Shown here: positions 1 to 8,842 of the stretch, piece after piece
Numbering within the stretch: position 1 is the stretch's first letter
How the letters are laid out: each line of letters starts with the position of its first letter
Origin: JAFDVL01 sp043736395
Lineage (GTDB): Bacteria; Acidobacteriota; Blastocatellia; RBC074
DNA: 22,499 bases
Assembly: GCA_043736395.1 (NCBI GenBank)
Contig: JAYTCQ010000382.1
Span: 1 to 22,499 of the forward strand
Reading direction: 5' to 3'
Program-made: the position numbers and the translations under genes
Notes under the pieces: model-generated
Database searches by the model: none
Told to the model about the DNA's origin: nothing
The model's input: only the letters and a program-made list of their open reading frames with translations

Positions 1-118
1 GACTGTCATCAGTGCGCTGTCCCGCATTTAAATAAGGTTTGAGTCCGGTGAGTAAAGTTGATAAGCCGGTGCCACCGCCCATGGCTACAATCTTTAATGA
101 AGGTGACTCAGGATTCAT
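1..118 (-). CDS. yvcK: YvcK/GlmR-type gluconeogenesis factor (CofD-like), N-terminal part only
   Basis: The minus strand reads from an ATG at 118 to the window edge without a stop, giving 39 residues. After about ten residues comes IVAMGGGTGLSTLLTGLK, the glycine-rich nucleotide or UDP-sugar binding start of the YvcK/GlmR family. In Bacillus and relatives these cytosolic proteins bind UDP-GlcNAc and route carbon to cell-wall precursors; they share a fold with CofD (2-phospho-lactate transferase). Only the N-terminus is visible, so function rests on this motif. It begins 5 bases after the stop of the ferredoxin gene upstream on the same strand, so the two are probably co-transcribed. No clear Shine-Dalgarno sequence precedes the ATG, which suggests translational coupling. 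CofD itself is the main alternative, but the AMGGGTGLSTLL form fits YvcK better. Confidence 0.8.
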   Translation of the reverse strand, partial: MNPESPSLKIVAMGGGTGLSTLLTGLKPYLNAGQRTDDS

Positions 119-123
119 ATGGA

Positions 124-474
124 TTATTGACGATGTGGGCAGGTCTTGGTGTTCAGGCAATCATCCGCAAGCTGTAACCGGGTGACAGGTTTTCCGTGAA
201 TAATGTGTGATTCAATGATTTCCGGGATGTCAGCGGCAGTTACGCCACCATACCAAACAGCTTCGGGATAAATCACAACGGTTGGGCCGTGCTCACATTG
301 ATCGAGGCACCCGGCTTTATTCGCTCTGACTTCACCTTTTAAACCGCGTTTGGAAAGTTCCTGCTTGAATTGGAGTTGTAAAGTTCCGAGCCCCGTCGCA
401 TCACAACAGCCACGAGGATTTTCCGGCGAACGCTGATTCGTACAAACAAAAATATGATGAGAAAATTTCGGCAT
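124..474 (-). CDS. Thioredoxin-like [2Fe-2S] ferredoxin
   Basis: A 116-residue soluble protein that fits the thioredoxin-fold [2Fe-2S] ferredoxin family, related to NuoE and Aquifex Fd4. The expected cysteines are visible: C11 in FVCTNQR, C23-C24 in the RGCCDATG stretch, and C56 and C60 in the AGCLDQCEHGP motif, followed by the usual TVVIYPEAVWYGGV strand. Such proteins carry electrons in the cytosol; the partner cannot be told from the window. Length is typical for the stand-alone family. The ATG at 474 has no evident Shine-Dalgarno site and follows an AT-rich leader. It lies 5 bases upstream of the yvcK start on the same strand, so the pair is likely one transcript. The link to a wall-precursor regulator is positional only. 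Confidence 0.88.
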   Translation of the reverse strand: MPKFSHHIFVCTNQRSPENPRGCCDATGLGTLQLQFKQELSKRGLKGEVRANKAGCLDQCEHGPTVVIYPEAVWYGGVTAADIPEIIESHIIHGKPVTRLQLADDCLNTKTCPHRQ

Positions 475-795
475 TTATTAGCAATAAACAAAATTCAGGC
501 TTGGGGGGAAGCTTAGACAAAAAGATGCAACAGTGTGCCTTCTCATCCAAATTCGGTCAAGTTTTTTTCACTTGTAAGATTAGCCAAAAATAATCTGATC
601 GCGAGCCAACCTTGGCGAACGAATTGCACCTAATAGTTTGGAAAAAAAATTGGTTCAGAAGCGTCAGTTTGAAAAATGTAAAGTTTGACACAATTCTTCG
701 ATAAAGAAGTAACAGTCGCTCGATAGGATCAGCAGCAAAGAGTGGTCAAATTGAATTAAGAATTTATTTTCTGATTTTCTGAGAAGGAGTAAATC
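475..795. other. Divergent intergenic region between ferredoxin and small unknown gene
   Basis: This 321-base stretch separates two divergently read genes and must hold both promoters. A perfect TTGACA hexamer lies at 685-690, but no good -10 box sits 16-18 bases later, so the promoter assignment is weak. The plus-strand gene has a clear AAGGAG ribosome binding site just before its ATG. I see no coding signal, tRNA or long repeat here. Confidence 0.5.
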
Positions 796-1062
796 ATGCA
801 ATTGAGTGTCTCGAACGATACTTTAAGAAAAGTAAATAGCTTGCAGGATAAGAAACGCGCCAAGGTCATTAGCATTGTACGGCGACATTTAAAAGCCTGT
901 GAGAAAAATGGCTGCCCGCTCGAAAATCTTGATCGGGTTTATCTAGAAGCAATTGAAGTTGCTGAAATGGAAATGAAATTTCCTGAAACGGAAAAAACGA
1001 AATTTCAAAGTTGGGAACCAGCGCGACATTATGACCAGTACGTTAGTCCAAAAGCGGCATAA
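796..1062 (+). CDS. Small unknown protein, 88 aa
   Basis: I do not recognise the family. The protein is soluble, mainly charged and predicted helical: the first half is basic (SLQDKKRAKVISIVRRHLKA), with a CEKNGCP cysteine pair at about residues 35-40, and the C-terminal part is acidic then aromatic (FQSWEPARHYDQYV). No signal peptide or membrane segment is seen. The start is firm: AAGGAG lies about six bases before the ATG. The gene has its own rho-independent terminator 35 bases after the stop, so it is an independent small transcription unit rather than a by-product of a neighbour. Two cysteines alone do not support a zinc site unless it dimerises. Reality of the gene is well supported; function unknown. 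Confidence 0.75.
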   Translation: MQLSVSNDTLRKVNSLQDKKRAKVISIVRRHLKACEKNGCPLENLDRVYLEAIEVAEMEMKFPETEKTKFQSWEPARHYDQYVSPKAA

Positions 1063-1096
1063 TGAGTTAGGTGTTATTTTTGTGAATAGTAATGTT

Positions 1097-1135
1097 AAGG
1101 GCGTTTCAAGGGAGACGCCCTTCATTTTTTGTTTT
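1097..1135 (+). terminator. Rho-independent terminator after the 88-aa gene
   Basis: The arms AAGGGCGTTTC and GAGACGCCCTT form an 11-bp stem with one G-T pair and a four-base AAGG loop, followed by a T-rich tail (TTCATTTTTTGTTTT). It sits 35 bases after the stop of the 88-residue gene. Confidence 0.9.
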
Positions 1136-1173
1136 GACATCCCCTTACTTTGCTCTGGTAACGGTTTTGCCGT

Positions 1174-1203
1174 TCGACAACCTGATAGCCTCTCAGCTAT
1201 AAT
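1174..1203 (+). promoter_or_regulatory. Sigma-70-like promoter for the propeller/TIGR03437 gene
   Basis: TCGACA at 1174-1179 (one mismatch to TTGACA), an 18-base spacer and a perfect TATAAT at 1198-1203. Predicted transcription would begin near 1210, leaving a leader of about 70 bases before the GTG start at 1280. Housekeeping sigma-factor consensus is assumed for this organism. Confidence 0.6.
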
Positions 1204-1279
1204 CCTATCCCTTCTTAAATCTTTACATTCACGCTGCAATTAATTAGCAGTGTGTCGCAATTACAGGAGTCATCATAAA

Positions 1280-3532
1280 GTGAAAACTTTGGCACGTTTA
1301 CTCAGCATTATGGCAGTGTTCTGCCTTTCGGGTTATCTCATTTCCGTTCAAGCTCAATATGCGCAAGCTACTGACGAAGTTTCGGTTTTTCCGGTAACTA
1401 ACATCACTGACACCGCTGTCACGGCGGTACGGGGCGTCAGTGATGACGGCAAGCGCATTCTTTTTGAATCTGCCGCGAATATCACCGGTAATAATTCAGA
1501 TCTGAATCCTGAAGTCTACATTTACGAAGTAGACAAGCGGACGGTTTTGCAGATCACCAATACTAAAAATATTGTTGATGCCGCCGATGCCACGAAAATT
1601 TTATTGCGGGTTTCCAATCACAACGCAGCTCTCAGCGGCGATGGGACAAAAATTGTATTTTCGTCAAATAGCGCTGATCTGGCGGGAGCAAATGCCGATG
1701 GGAATCAGGAGATTTTTCTGGCTACGTTGCCGTTGAATAGTACCGCGGCTTTCTTTCAACGCATCACGACTACGCAAGGTTCAACGACAGCAACGAATCA
1801 AATTCAGGTTTTTGACAACATTTATCCGACTGTTAACTCGAATGGTTCATTGATCGGCTTTGTCAGTAATCGTAATGCCGCGACTGGTTTGACCGGAGTG
1901 GTGAATCCTGACCTGATTGCGCAAATTATTCTTTACAACGCGACAACCGGAGCTTTCACGCAGGTCACAACCAAAAATGAAGCAGAGGGAATTGACAGCA
2001 CATTTTCTTTCAAAGGATTTAATTTGAATCCGCAACTGAGCGGCAATGGCAGCACGTTGATTTTCGTTTCCGGATTTAATCACGCGCCGACTTCGACGAT
2101 TAATAATGCTGATCTCAATGGTGAGGTTTTCATCTACGATGTCGCGACAAAGGTCATTACGCAATTGACGAATACTACTGGTTTTGCAGGTTATCCAGCG
2201 ACGATTAATCAAGCTGGGACAGGTTTAGTGCCCGATCAGCCCGTTAATTTTTTCAATCAAAATACAAAGCACATCAGCAACGACGGTAATTTGATTGTGA
2301 TCGAATCCGCCGGTGATTTAGAAGCCGGTAAAAATACTGACAAAACCCGCGAAGTGTTTATCTATAACCGGACGACCGCGAAGTTTACGCAGATTACCGC
2401 GAACGCTAATCTTCCAGCAGTTCCGACGGCTGCTGACCTGCCAAAAATTGATTACAACTTTACGCCAGGGATCAGCCCGAATGGAAGATTCGTGTTTATC
2501 TCCTCAATTCTAAATATTGTTCCGGTGGCCTCAGGCGTTACCAGCACTGTTTTGAACGACAACGCTGACGGAAGCCGTGAGGTCTTTCGTTACGATATAA
2601 CCACCGGAAAATACAGGCAGCTTACCTATACGCCGCAATCACCACGTGTGCTGGATCAACGCGAAGCACTATTAATGGTGAATTCGAATGCTACAGGCAC
2701 TGAAATATTTTTCACGGATGATGTGAATTTGACTGGAAGCAATCCTGATACCTCATTTGAAGTTGTGCGCGCCGTCATTCGCCCTGTAACTGAAACGAAT
2801 GCTGCTGTGGCGGCGATAGTGAACGGTGCCAGTTTTATTTCACCGGACTCAACGAAGCCTGAAACGAACCCACTAGCGAGCGGTTCAATTGCTTCAATTT
2901 TTGGAACTCGGCTGGCGAATTCTGCGGCTCCCACAACGCGCTCGGATTTGGATTTTCAATTGAATGGAGTCAGCGTCACCATCACCGGAATTGCTGCCAA
3001 ATTATTTTTTGTTTCTCCCGGGCAGATCAACTTTCTTGTTCCGGAAGGGTTTGCTGCGGGTGATAATGTCGACTTCATAGTCAATAACAATGGAGTTTTG
3101 TCAGCGGGTAAATTCAAATTGCAAAATGCTGCTCCCGGGATTTTCACGACTACCAGCGACGGCAAGGGAGCTGGTTCTATTGGTTGCCAGATCGTGGAAA
3201 AAGATGCGAACGGGGTAGTGCTGGGGACTTCTTATCCGAATCCTCCCTGCAAAGTCAGCACAACTTTAATTGACAGTTATTTATTGATTTATGGAACTGG
3301 ATTCAAGTTTGCGGATGCTGCTTCTGTCGTCGTCACCGTAATTGCGGCTGATGCGACAACTAAGGATTACACCGTAGTCTACGCCGGCCCTCAGAATTTT
3401 TTCCCTGGTTTGGATCAGATCAATTTATTACTTCCGACTGATTTCCCGAAAGGCACCCTTAATGTCAAAGTTAAGGCGACGACTTCGGGGACCGCAGTGG
3501 AAAGTAATGTCTTTACGGTTGTGATTCAATAA
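1280..3532 (+). CDS. Secreted seven-repeat beta-propeller protein with TIGR03437 C-terminal domain
   Basis: The chosen GTG start at 1280 has AGGAG ten bases upstream and gives 750 residues opening with a clean signal peptide (basic start, hydrophobic core, VQA-Q cleavage near residue 25); an upstream GTG at 1250 would add ten residues but lacks a site. Residues about 33-520 hold seven copies of a TolB/PD40-like unit, each with an S-x-DG or S-x-NG turn followed by a strand and an EVFIYD-like strand, which predicts a seven-bladed propeller. Residues about 530-750 match the TIGR03437 domain common in Solibacter and Blastocatellia (NGASF, GSIASIFGT, VSPGQINFLVP, GPGQNxxPGLDQIN-like stretches). 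Expected to be exported; the ligand is unknown. It has its own promoter and terminator. Confidence 0.88.
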   Translation: MKTLARLLSIMAVFCLSGYLISVQAQYAQATDEVSVFPVTNITDTAVTAVRGVSDDGKRILFESAANITGNNSDLNPEVYIYEVDKRTVLQITNTKNIVDAADATKILLRVSNHNAALSGDGTKIVFSSNSADLAGANADGNQEIFLATLPLNSTAAFFQRITTTQGSTTATNQIQVFDNIYPTVNSNGSLIGFVSNRNAATGLTGVVNPDLIAQIILYNATTGAFTQVTTKNEAEGIDSTFSFKGFNLNPQLSGNGSTLIFVSGFNHAPTSTINNADLNGEVFIYDVATKVITQLTNTTGFAGYPATINQAGTGLVPDQPVNFFNQNTKHISNDGNLIVIESAGDLEAGKNTDKTREVFIYNRTTAKFTQITANANLPAVPTAADLPKIDYNFTPGISPNGRFVFISSILNIVPVASGVTSTVLNDNADGSREVFRYDITTGKYRQLTYTPQSPRVLDQREALLMVNSNATGTEIFFTDDVNLTGSNPDTSFEVVRAVIRPVTETNAAVAAIVNGASFISPDSTKPETNPLASGSIASIFGTRLANSAAPTTRSDLDFQLNGVSVTITGIAAKLFFVSPGQINFLVPEGFAAGDNVDFIVNNNGVLSAGKFKLQNAAPGIFTTTSDGKGAGSIGCQIVEKDANGVVLGTSYPNPPCKVSTTLIDSYLLIYGTGFKFADAASVVVTVIAADATTKDYTVVYAGPQNFFPGLDQINLLLPTDFPKGTLNVKVKATTSGTAVESNVFTVVIQ

Positions 3533-3551
3533 TCCCCTCAAGTAAGAGATA

Positions 3552-3590
3552 AATAAAAAGGCGTAGCCGAACAGGTTACGCCTTTTTATT
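3552..3590 (+). terminator. Strong terminator after the propeller gene, likely bidirectional
   Basis: AATAAAAAGGCGTA at 3552-3565 pairs perfectly with TACGCCTTTTTATT at 3577-3590; GCC/GGT can extend the stem inward around a GAACA loop. The A-run on one side and T-run on the other would let it work on either strand. Confidence 0.9.
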
Positions 3591-3634
3591 TGGACTCAAG
3601 AATAAGCCTCCTTGAAAAGTAGTACGAAAAGCCA

Positions 3635-3663
3635 TTGAAAAAAATATCAGGATACTTTGTAAT
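3635..3663 (+). promoter_or_regulatory. Sigma-70-like promoter for the kinase gene
   Basis: TTGAAA at 3635-3640 and TGTAAT at 3658-3663 are separated by exactly 17 bases. The predicted transcript start lies about 35 bases before the ATG at 3707. Confidence 0.5.
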
Positions 3664-3706
3664 GAAATAATCTCCCTCAAATTATTGATTAGAATTTTTA
3701 CGAAAT

Positions 3707-6700
3707 ATGTCGCCTAAACGTTGGCAACAAATCGAAGAAATCTTTCAGAACACGCTCAAACTTTTTCCGTCCGAGCGTGAAAATTTCCTTGCCAAAAAAT
3801 GTGCGAATGATGCCGAACTCCAATCTGAAGTCGAAAAGCTCCTGGCACAATTTGAAGCTACCAGCAGCTTTATCGAAACGCCTGCTGATGAAAATAACCA
3901 AGCGGGTGTCTTATCGTCCCTGATGCAATTTGATGAAATGGATTCGATGCTCGGAAGCTTGCTGGGCAGTTATAAAATAGAAAGCGAAATTGGACGCGGC
4001 GGCATGGGGGCGGTTTACGAAGCGATTCGTGCGGACGGTCAATTCCGTCGCAAAGTCGCCATAAAAATTGTCAAGCGCGGAATGGACACTGATTTTATTC
4101 TTCGTAGATTTCGCAACGAACGTCAAATTCTCGCGACACTGGAGCATCCCTACATCACACGCTTGCTCGATGGCGGTACGACCGACGATGGGCGACCTTA
4201 TTTTGTGATGGATTTTATCGAGGGCTTTCAGCTTTATCGCTATTGCGACAATCATCGCCTGACGATCAATCAACGATTGATTCTCTTCACAAAAATTTGT
4301 GAAGCGGTCGAATATGCGCATCAAAAATTAGTCATTCACCGTGATTTGAAACCTTCCAATATTATCGTCGCAAATGATGGAACGCCGCGCCTGCTTGATT
4401 TTGGCATCGCGAAATTGCTCGATCCTGAAATGGCTTCTGAGACGCTGCAACCGACCGCCACGCACTTGCGGATGATGACGGTTGACTATGCGAGTCCTGA
4501 ACAGGTGCAAGGTGAGCCAGTTACATTTGCGACCGATACTTACAGCCTCGGCGTGATTTTATTTGAACTGCTGACGGGGCATCGTCCCTATCGTTTTCAG
4601 AACCGCACACCATACGAAATTGCTCGTGCGATTTGCGAAGAACAACCTTCGCTTCCGAGTTTTGCCATCAACCGTTCTGATTATTCGCTGCCGATTATTC
4701 AAGCTGACCGGGAAGCGTTGACGATTATGAATTTGGCAGAACTGCGGAGTGAATCGCCCGATAATTTGCACGAAAAATTAAAAGGAAATCTCGACAACAT
4801 CACGCTCAAAGCACTCAGTAAATTGCCCGCAGAACGTTATGAATCAATCAAAAAATTTCGTGAAGACATCGAAAAACATCTGAATGGAAAACCAATTTCC
4901 GCCCCATTGGCTTTGCCCAAACGGCCTGTCAAGACGTTTGAGCGCAGCCCCAATGCGCGGCTTATCGCAGTGTTACCTTTGAAATTATTAAATTTTTCTA
5001 CGTCAGAAAACACCGGCGAAAATTATCTGAGCATTGGCTTGGCGGATGCGATTATTACCAGGTTGACGAGTGTGCGCGCATTTACGGTGCGCCCCACAAG
5101 TTCGATTTCAAGCTACGACAAAAGCGACACTGATCCTTTGCAGGCGGGGCGCGAATTGGGCGTAGATTTTGTGTTGGATGGACGCCTGAAAAAAGCAGGG
5201 AAAAAGTATCGTGTGTCGCTGCAATTGTTGGATGTGCAGAAAAGCGCCACCGTTTGGGCCGGACAATTTGATGAAACATTCACCGATGTTTTAGATCTTG
5301 AAGATCATATTTCTGAACAGGTCGCTGACGCTCTGGTATCGCAAATCACCGGCGAACATGTCGTTAAATTAGCCAAACGCGGAACAGATAATCCGAAAGC
5401 CTATGAAGCGTATTTGAAAGGCAGATTTTATTGGAATCAATTCACGACCGATGCTTTGCCCAAGGCGATTGAATGTTTTCACAAGGCGGTGGAACTTGAT
5501 CCAGATTATGCTTTGGCGCACGTTGGCGTGGCGGATTTTTACATTTGGGCGAATATTTACGGGCTGATTCCATCGCTCGAATCTTACAAGCATGCGGAAG
5601 CCGCGATCAAACGAGCGTTGGAAATTGACGATACATTGGGCGAAGCGTGGGCAACATTTGGGCTGGTGAAGAATAATAAATTTGACTGGGCGGAAGGCAA
5701 ACGCTGTCACGAAAAAGCCATTGAACTCAATCCAAATTATCCCAATGCGCACGAATGGTATTCGTCTCATCTGGTTGGCAGCGGAAATTTTGCCGAAGGT
5801 ATAAAAGAACTAGAGCTTGCTGAGACACTTGATCCGCTTTCGTTGAGAACAAAAACTTTGGTAGCCTGGACGAAATATCAGGCTCACCAATTCGATGAAG
5901 CCTTCGCCAAGGCGGAGGAAATTATTGATTTAGATCCAAATTTCCCGCAAGGCCATCTGCAAAGAGGCTATGTTTTGATAGAGCTTGGACGCAGTGCCGA
6001 GGCACTTTCTGAAATTGAAAAGGGAATGGCGTTGATGCCCGAATCAGCGTTGGCGCAATACTATTATTGCTTTGCCTTGGTCGCCGCGCATCGTTTGGAA
6101 GAGGCACGCAAAATTTTAGCGGCAATGAAAAATTCAAATGGACACATCAAGCCAATGTTTTTGGGGTACGCAAGTGTTGCGGTTGGTGATATTGACGAGG
6201 CGTTTGTTTATTTGAATCAAGCCGCCGATGAATTTGACCCGTGGCTGGTTTGGCTTGGAACGGATCGAAAACTTGAACCGATACGCAAAGACAAGCGCTA
6301 TCTCGCATTGATGAGACGGACGAAAAATCCGATGCTCAAGCAATTTGAAGAAAAAGCCCTCACGACAGAAACAGATTCCATTGCCATCTTACCGTTTCAA
6401 TTTATTGGCGAGGCCGAAACAGGCGATGCGTATTTATCGCTGGGTTTGGCGGATGCGATCATTGCAAGACTGGCGAGTGTAGAGCGTCTGGCGGTGCGAC
6501 CAACCAGTTCGGTTTTGCATTTTGAAAATTCAACCAGCCCACTTGAAGCAGGCAAGCAACTCAACGTCAAATATTTGCTCGCTGGAGCGATCAGCTTAGC
6601 CGAGGGGAAATTCACCGTATCGGCTCAGCTTTTGAATATTCATAGTTCATCAACCATCTGGACACAGCAATTTGATGAGCAAACAAATGATGTTTTTGAA

Positions 6701-7756
6701 CTTGAAGATTTAATTTCGCAGAAGGTCGCGCTCGCTTTAATTCCACAACTGGATAGAAAAGAAAAACTCAAATTGGAGAAAAAATATACTCTCGTCGCGG
6801 AAGCTCACGACGCGTATATCCGTGGTAGATATTTTTGGAACAAGCTCTCGCCCGATACTCTTTTCAAATCGCTCGAAATGTTTGAAAGGGCTATCGCCAT
6901 TGATCCAAATTACGCGCTCGCATATGTGGGCATTGCGGATTTTCATATCTGGTTCAGTGCTATCGGGTTTTCCAGACCTGATGAATCAATGAAAAAAGCC
7001 AAAGCCGCTGCTGAAAAAGCTTTGGCACTTGACCCCGAATTAATCGAAGCAAATTTTGCGTTGGCCAGCTACGAATTCGCCCACGAATACAATCAAGCCA
7101 AGGGCATAGATTTGCTTAATCAACTCATCGCAGTGAAACCGAATTATTGGGTCGCGTATGAAGCGTTAGCCTTTCTCTATATTTCGCAGTTGAATTTTGA
7201 CCAGGGAATCGAAATGGCACGGAAAGCCGAAAGCCTGAATCCGCTTTCAACGCGAAGTATTCTCTCAACTTCCTGGTGTTTTTATCTCTCAGGAAACTTT
7301 GAGGAATCGGCCACCAAAGCGCGTGAAGCCCTGGAATTGGATGCCATTCAGATGCAAGGAAATTTGAATCTGGCGAATGCGTTGATTTACCTGGGTCAAC
7401 CTGATGAAGCCATCGCGCGGCTGGAACTTTGTCTGAAATATTCGCCCAAATGGACGCGCGCCCTGCGGACGTTGGCGATTGCCTATGTCGCCACCAACCA
7501 AAGCGAAAAAGCTGAAGAAATACTGATGAATTTGGAAAAAAATTCAGAAGTCGAATACGTTTCACCCGTCGGCATTGCCGCCGTTTGCGCGGCATTACAT
7601 AAAATAGACAAAGCTTTTGAGTGGCTTGAAAAAAGTTATGAAGAGCGCAGCATTTGGCTGATTTGGCTGGAAAGCGAAGTGGACTTTGCGCCACTTCGCA
7701 ATGACCCAAGATTTATGGATTTGGTCAGACGGGTCAAAGGCTCAGGTAAAAATTAA
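3707..7756 (+). CDS. Soluble Ser/Thr protein kinase with two tandem TolB-like plus TPR modules
   Basis: A 1349-residue PknB-type kinase. Residues 1-60 are the helical lead (RWQQIEEIF) usual for acidobacterial kinases. The kinase domain spans about 90-392 with every key residue: glycine loop GRGGMGAVYE at 96-105, K120, helix C E138, HRD at 211-213 with N218, DFG at 231-233 and SPE at 263-265, so it should be active. Residues 418-545 are a TolB-like (COG5616) domain, then TPR helices to about 873; residues 891-1345 repeat the same order. No membrane helix is seen between kinase and sensor half, so it should act in the cytosol, with the TPRs binding partners. No ribosome binding site precedes the ATG, but a promoter lies just upstream. 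It stands alone, without a phosphatase or FHA gene nearby. Confidence 0.92.
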   Translation: MSPKRWQQIEEIFQNTLKLFPSERENFLAKKCANDAELQSEVEKLLAQFEATSSFIETPADENNQAGVLSSLMQFDEMDSMLGSLLGSYKIESEIGRGGMGAVYEAIRADGQFRRKVAIKIVKRGMDTDFILRRFRNERQILATLEHPYITRLLDGGTTDDGRPYFVMDFIEGFQLYRYCDNHRLTINQRLILFTKICEAVEYAHQKLVIHRDLKPSNIIVANDGTPRLLDFGIAKLLDPEMASETLQPTATHLRMMTVDYASPEQVQGEPVTFATDTYSLGVILFELLTGHRPYRFQNRTPYEIARAICEEQPSLPSFAINRSDYSLPIIQADREALTIMNLAELRSESPDNLHEKLKGNLDNITLKALSKLPAERYESIKKFREDIEKHLNGKPISAPLALPKRPVKTFERSPNARLIAVLPLKLLNFSTSENTGENYLSIGLADAIITRLTSVRAFTVRPTSSISSYDKSDTDPLQAGRELGVDFVLDGRLKKAGKKYRVSLQLLDVQKSATVWAGQFDETFTDVLDLEDHISEQVADALVSQITGEHVVKLAKRGTDNPKAYEAYLKGRFYWNQFTTDALPKAIECFHKAVELDPDYALAHVGVADFYIWANIYGLIPSLESYKHAEAAIKRALEIDDTLGEAWATFGLVKNNKFDWAEGKRCHEKAIELNPNYPNAHEWYSSHLVGSGNFAEGIKELELAETLDPLSLRTKTLVAWTKYQAHQFDEAFAKAEEIIDLDPNFPQGHLQRGYVLIELGRSAEALSEIEKGMALMPESALAQYYYCFALVAAHRLEEARKILAAMKNSNGHIKPMFLGYASVAVGDIDEAFVYLNQAADEFDPWLVWLGTDRKLEPIRKDKRYLALMRRTKNPMLKQFEEKALTTETDSIAILPFQFIGEAETGDAYLSLGLADAIIARLASVERLAVRPTSSVLHFENSTSPLEAGKQLNVKYLLAGAISLAEGKFTVSAQLLNIHSSSTIWTQQFDEQTNDVFELEDLISQKVALALIPQLDRKEKLKLEKKYTLVAEAHDAYIRGRYFWNKLSPDTLFKSLEMFERAIAIDPNYALAYVGIADFHIWFSAIGFSRPDESMKKAKAAAEKALALDPELIEANFALASYEFAHEYNQAKGIDLLNQLIAVKPNYWVAYEALAFLYISQLNFDQGIEMARKAESLNPLSTRSILSTSWCFYLSGNFEESATKAREALELDAIQMQGNLNLANALIYLGQPDEAIARLELCLKYSPKWTRALRTLAIAYVATNQSEKAEEILMNLEKNSEVEYVSPVGIAAVCAALHKIDKAFEWLEKSYEERSIWLIWLESEVDFAPLRNDPRFMDLVRRVKGSGKN

Positions 7757-7846
7757 CTACTTTCTGAATTAAACATTAAACCCAAAAATGTTCTATTATC
7801 TTGGTTAAAAAAGGGGAGAAAATAGTAAATTTTTCTACAGAAAGAA

Positions 7847-8733
7847 ATGACAAAATTAACAAATAGAGAAATCATGGAAAGAGCTATTGAATTAGCTCAA
7901 AATTGTAAAAGTGAATCAGGCAAAAATTCGCCAAAGGTTGAGCAATCGTAGTTCGCAATGGCAAAATTATTGGGGAAGCCTATAGGGGAGAAATTGCTTC
8001 CGGCGACCATGCTGAATTTACCTTACTTGAAAAGAAACTCCCCAATGAAGATTTGACTGGTGCAACTTTATTTTCAACCCTAGAACCTTGCACGTCTCGT
8101 AATCACCCAAAAGTTCCATGTGCCAACAGAATCATTGAAAGAGGACTTGGAAAAGTAGTATTTGGCATTTTGGATAGAAATCCAGTTATTCAAGGTTACG
8201 GTTGGTGGAAACTGTTTGAGGCTGGAGTTCAACTAGAGCATTTCGATGCCGATTTAGCAGTAAGAATTAAGGAAATGAATAGAGAATTTTTAACGCCATT
8301 TCGTCATCGCACCCAAGCAGAACTAAAAGACCCTATATCAGCCGGAGAAGTTGGGATAAACGGCTTTCCCATCGGGTATGACGAAGAAGGAAATAAAGTT
8401 GAATGGGTTGAAGAAGACGGCGAAAAATGGGCGCTAATATTACGAAGAAGCGACAACTCTATTTCCGAAGAATTAAACGAAATCACAGATAAGGTATGGT
8501 ATGTCAGAAAACTCATCATGTTCGAGAAAATGGCTAGTGGCGAGGAAGCACGCAAGCTCAAACACGAACCGATTATACAAAAAGCCATCGAGAAGATGAA
8601 AGGAATGGAAAAGAAATACGGTGGCAGAGACAATCTTGTTTACGATGATTTTAACTGGGGATTTATTCAAGGCAAAATGTCAGCACTTCGTTGGGTATTT
8701 GGAGATGATTGGGAATCTTCATTAGATATCTAA
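7847..8733 (+). pseudogene. RibD-like zinc deaminase fused to an unknown C-terminal region, broken by one frameshift
   Basis: Reading starts at ATG 7847 (MTKLTNREIMERAIELAQN) and reaches PKV at about 7939, where a stop follows in frame. Adding one G between 7940 and 7941 restores PKVGAIVVRNGKIIGEAY and runs on to 8733. The zinc-binding HAE lies at 8008-8016, ahead of the first ATG (8053) in the downstream frame; the matching cysteines are in EPCTSRNHPKVPC. Family: cytidine/RibD-type deaminases; the substrate is unknown. After about residue 165 comes an unrelated region ending in DDFNWGFIQGKMSALRWVFGDDW, a tail I associate with small unknown proteins often found on mobile DNA. Arginine is often AGA, unlike the CGN-rich neighbours, which suggests transfer. 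A 7-bp hairpin (8733-8752) follows the stop. Either a recent pseudogene or a sequencing error. Confidence 0.78.
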
Positions 8734-8842
8734 TTGAGGTTTTGTCCTCAATAGTTAAGGCGGGTTTAGGTAGGAAGAGGATCAAAAGAAAGTCTGCTAA
8801 TCGTTAGTTGACAGATAAAGAAATTCCAACAAGTTATCCAGA

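Noticed and set aside
7125..7709. A 194-residue minus-strand frame inside the kinase gene.
   Set aside because: It is the shadow of well-supported TPR-coding sequence on the other strand, with no family likeness.
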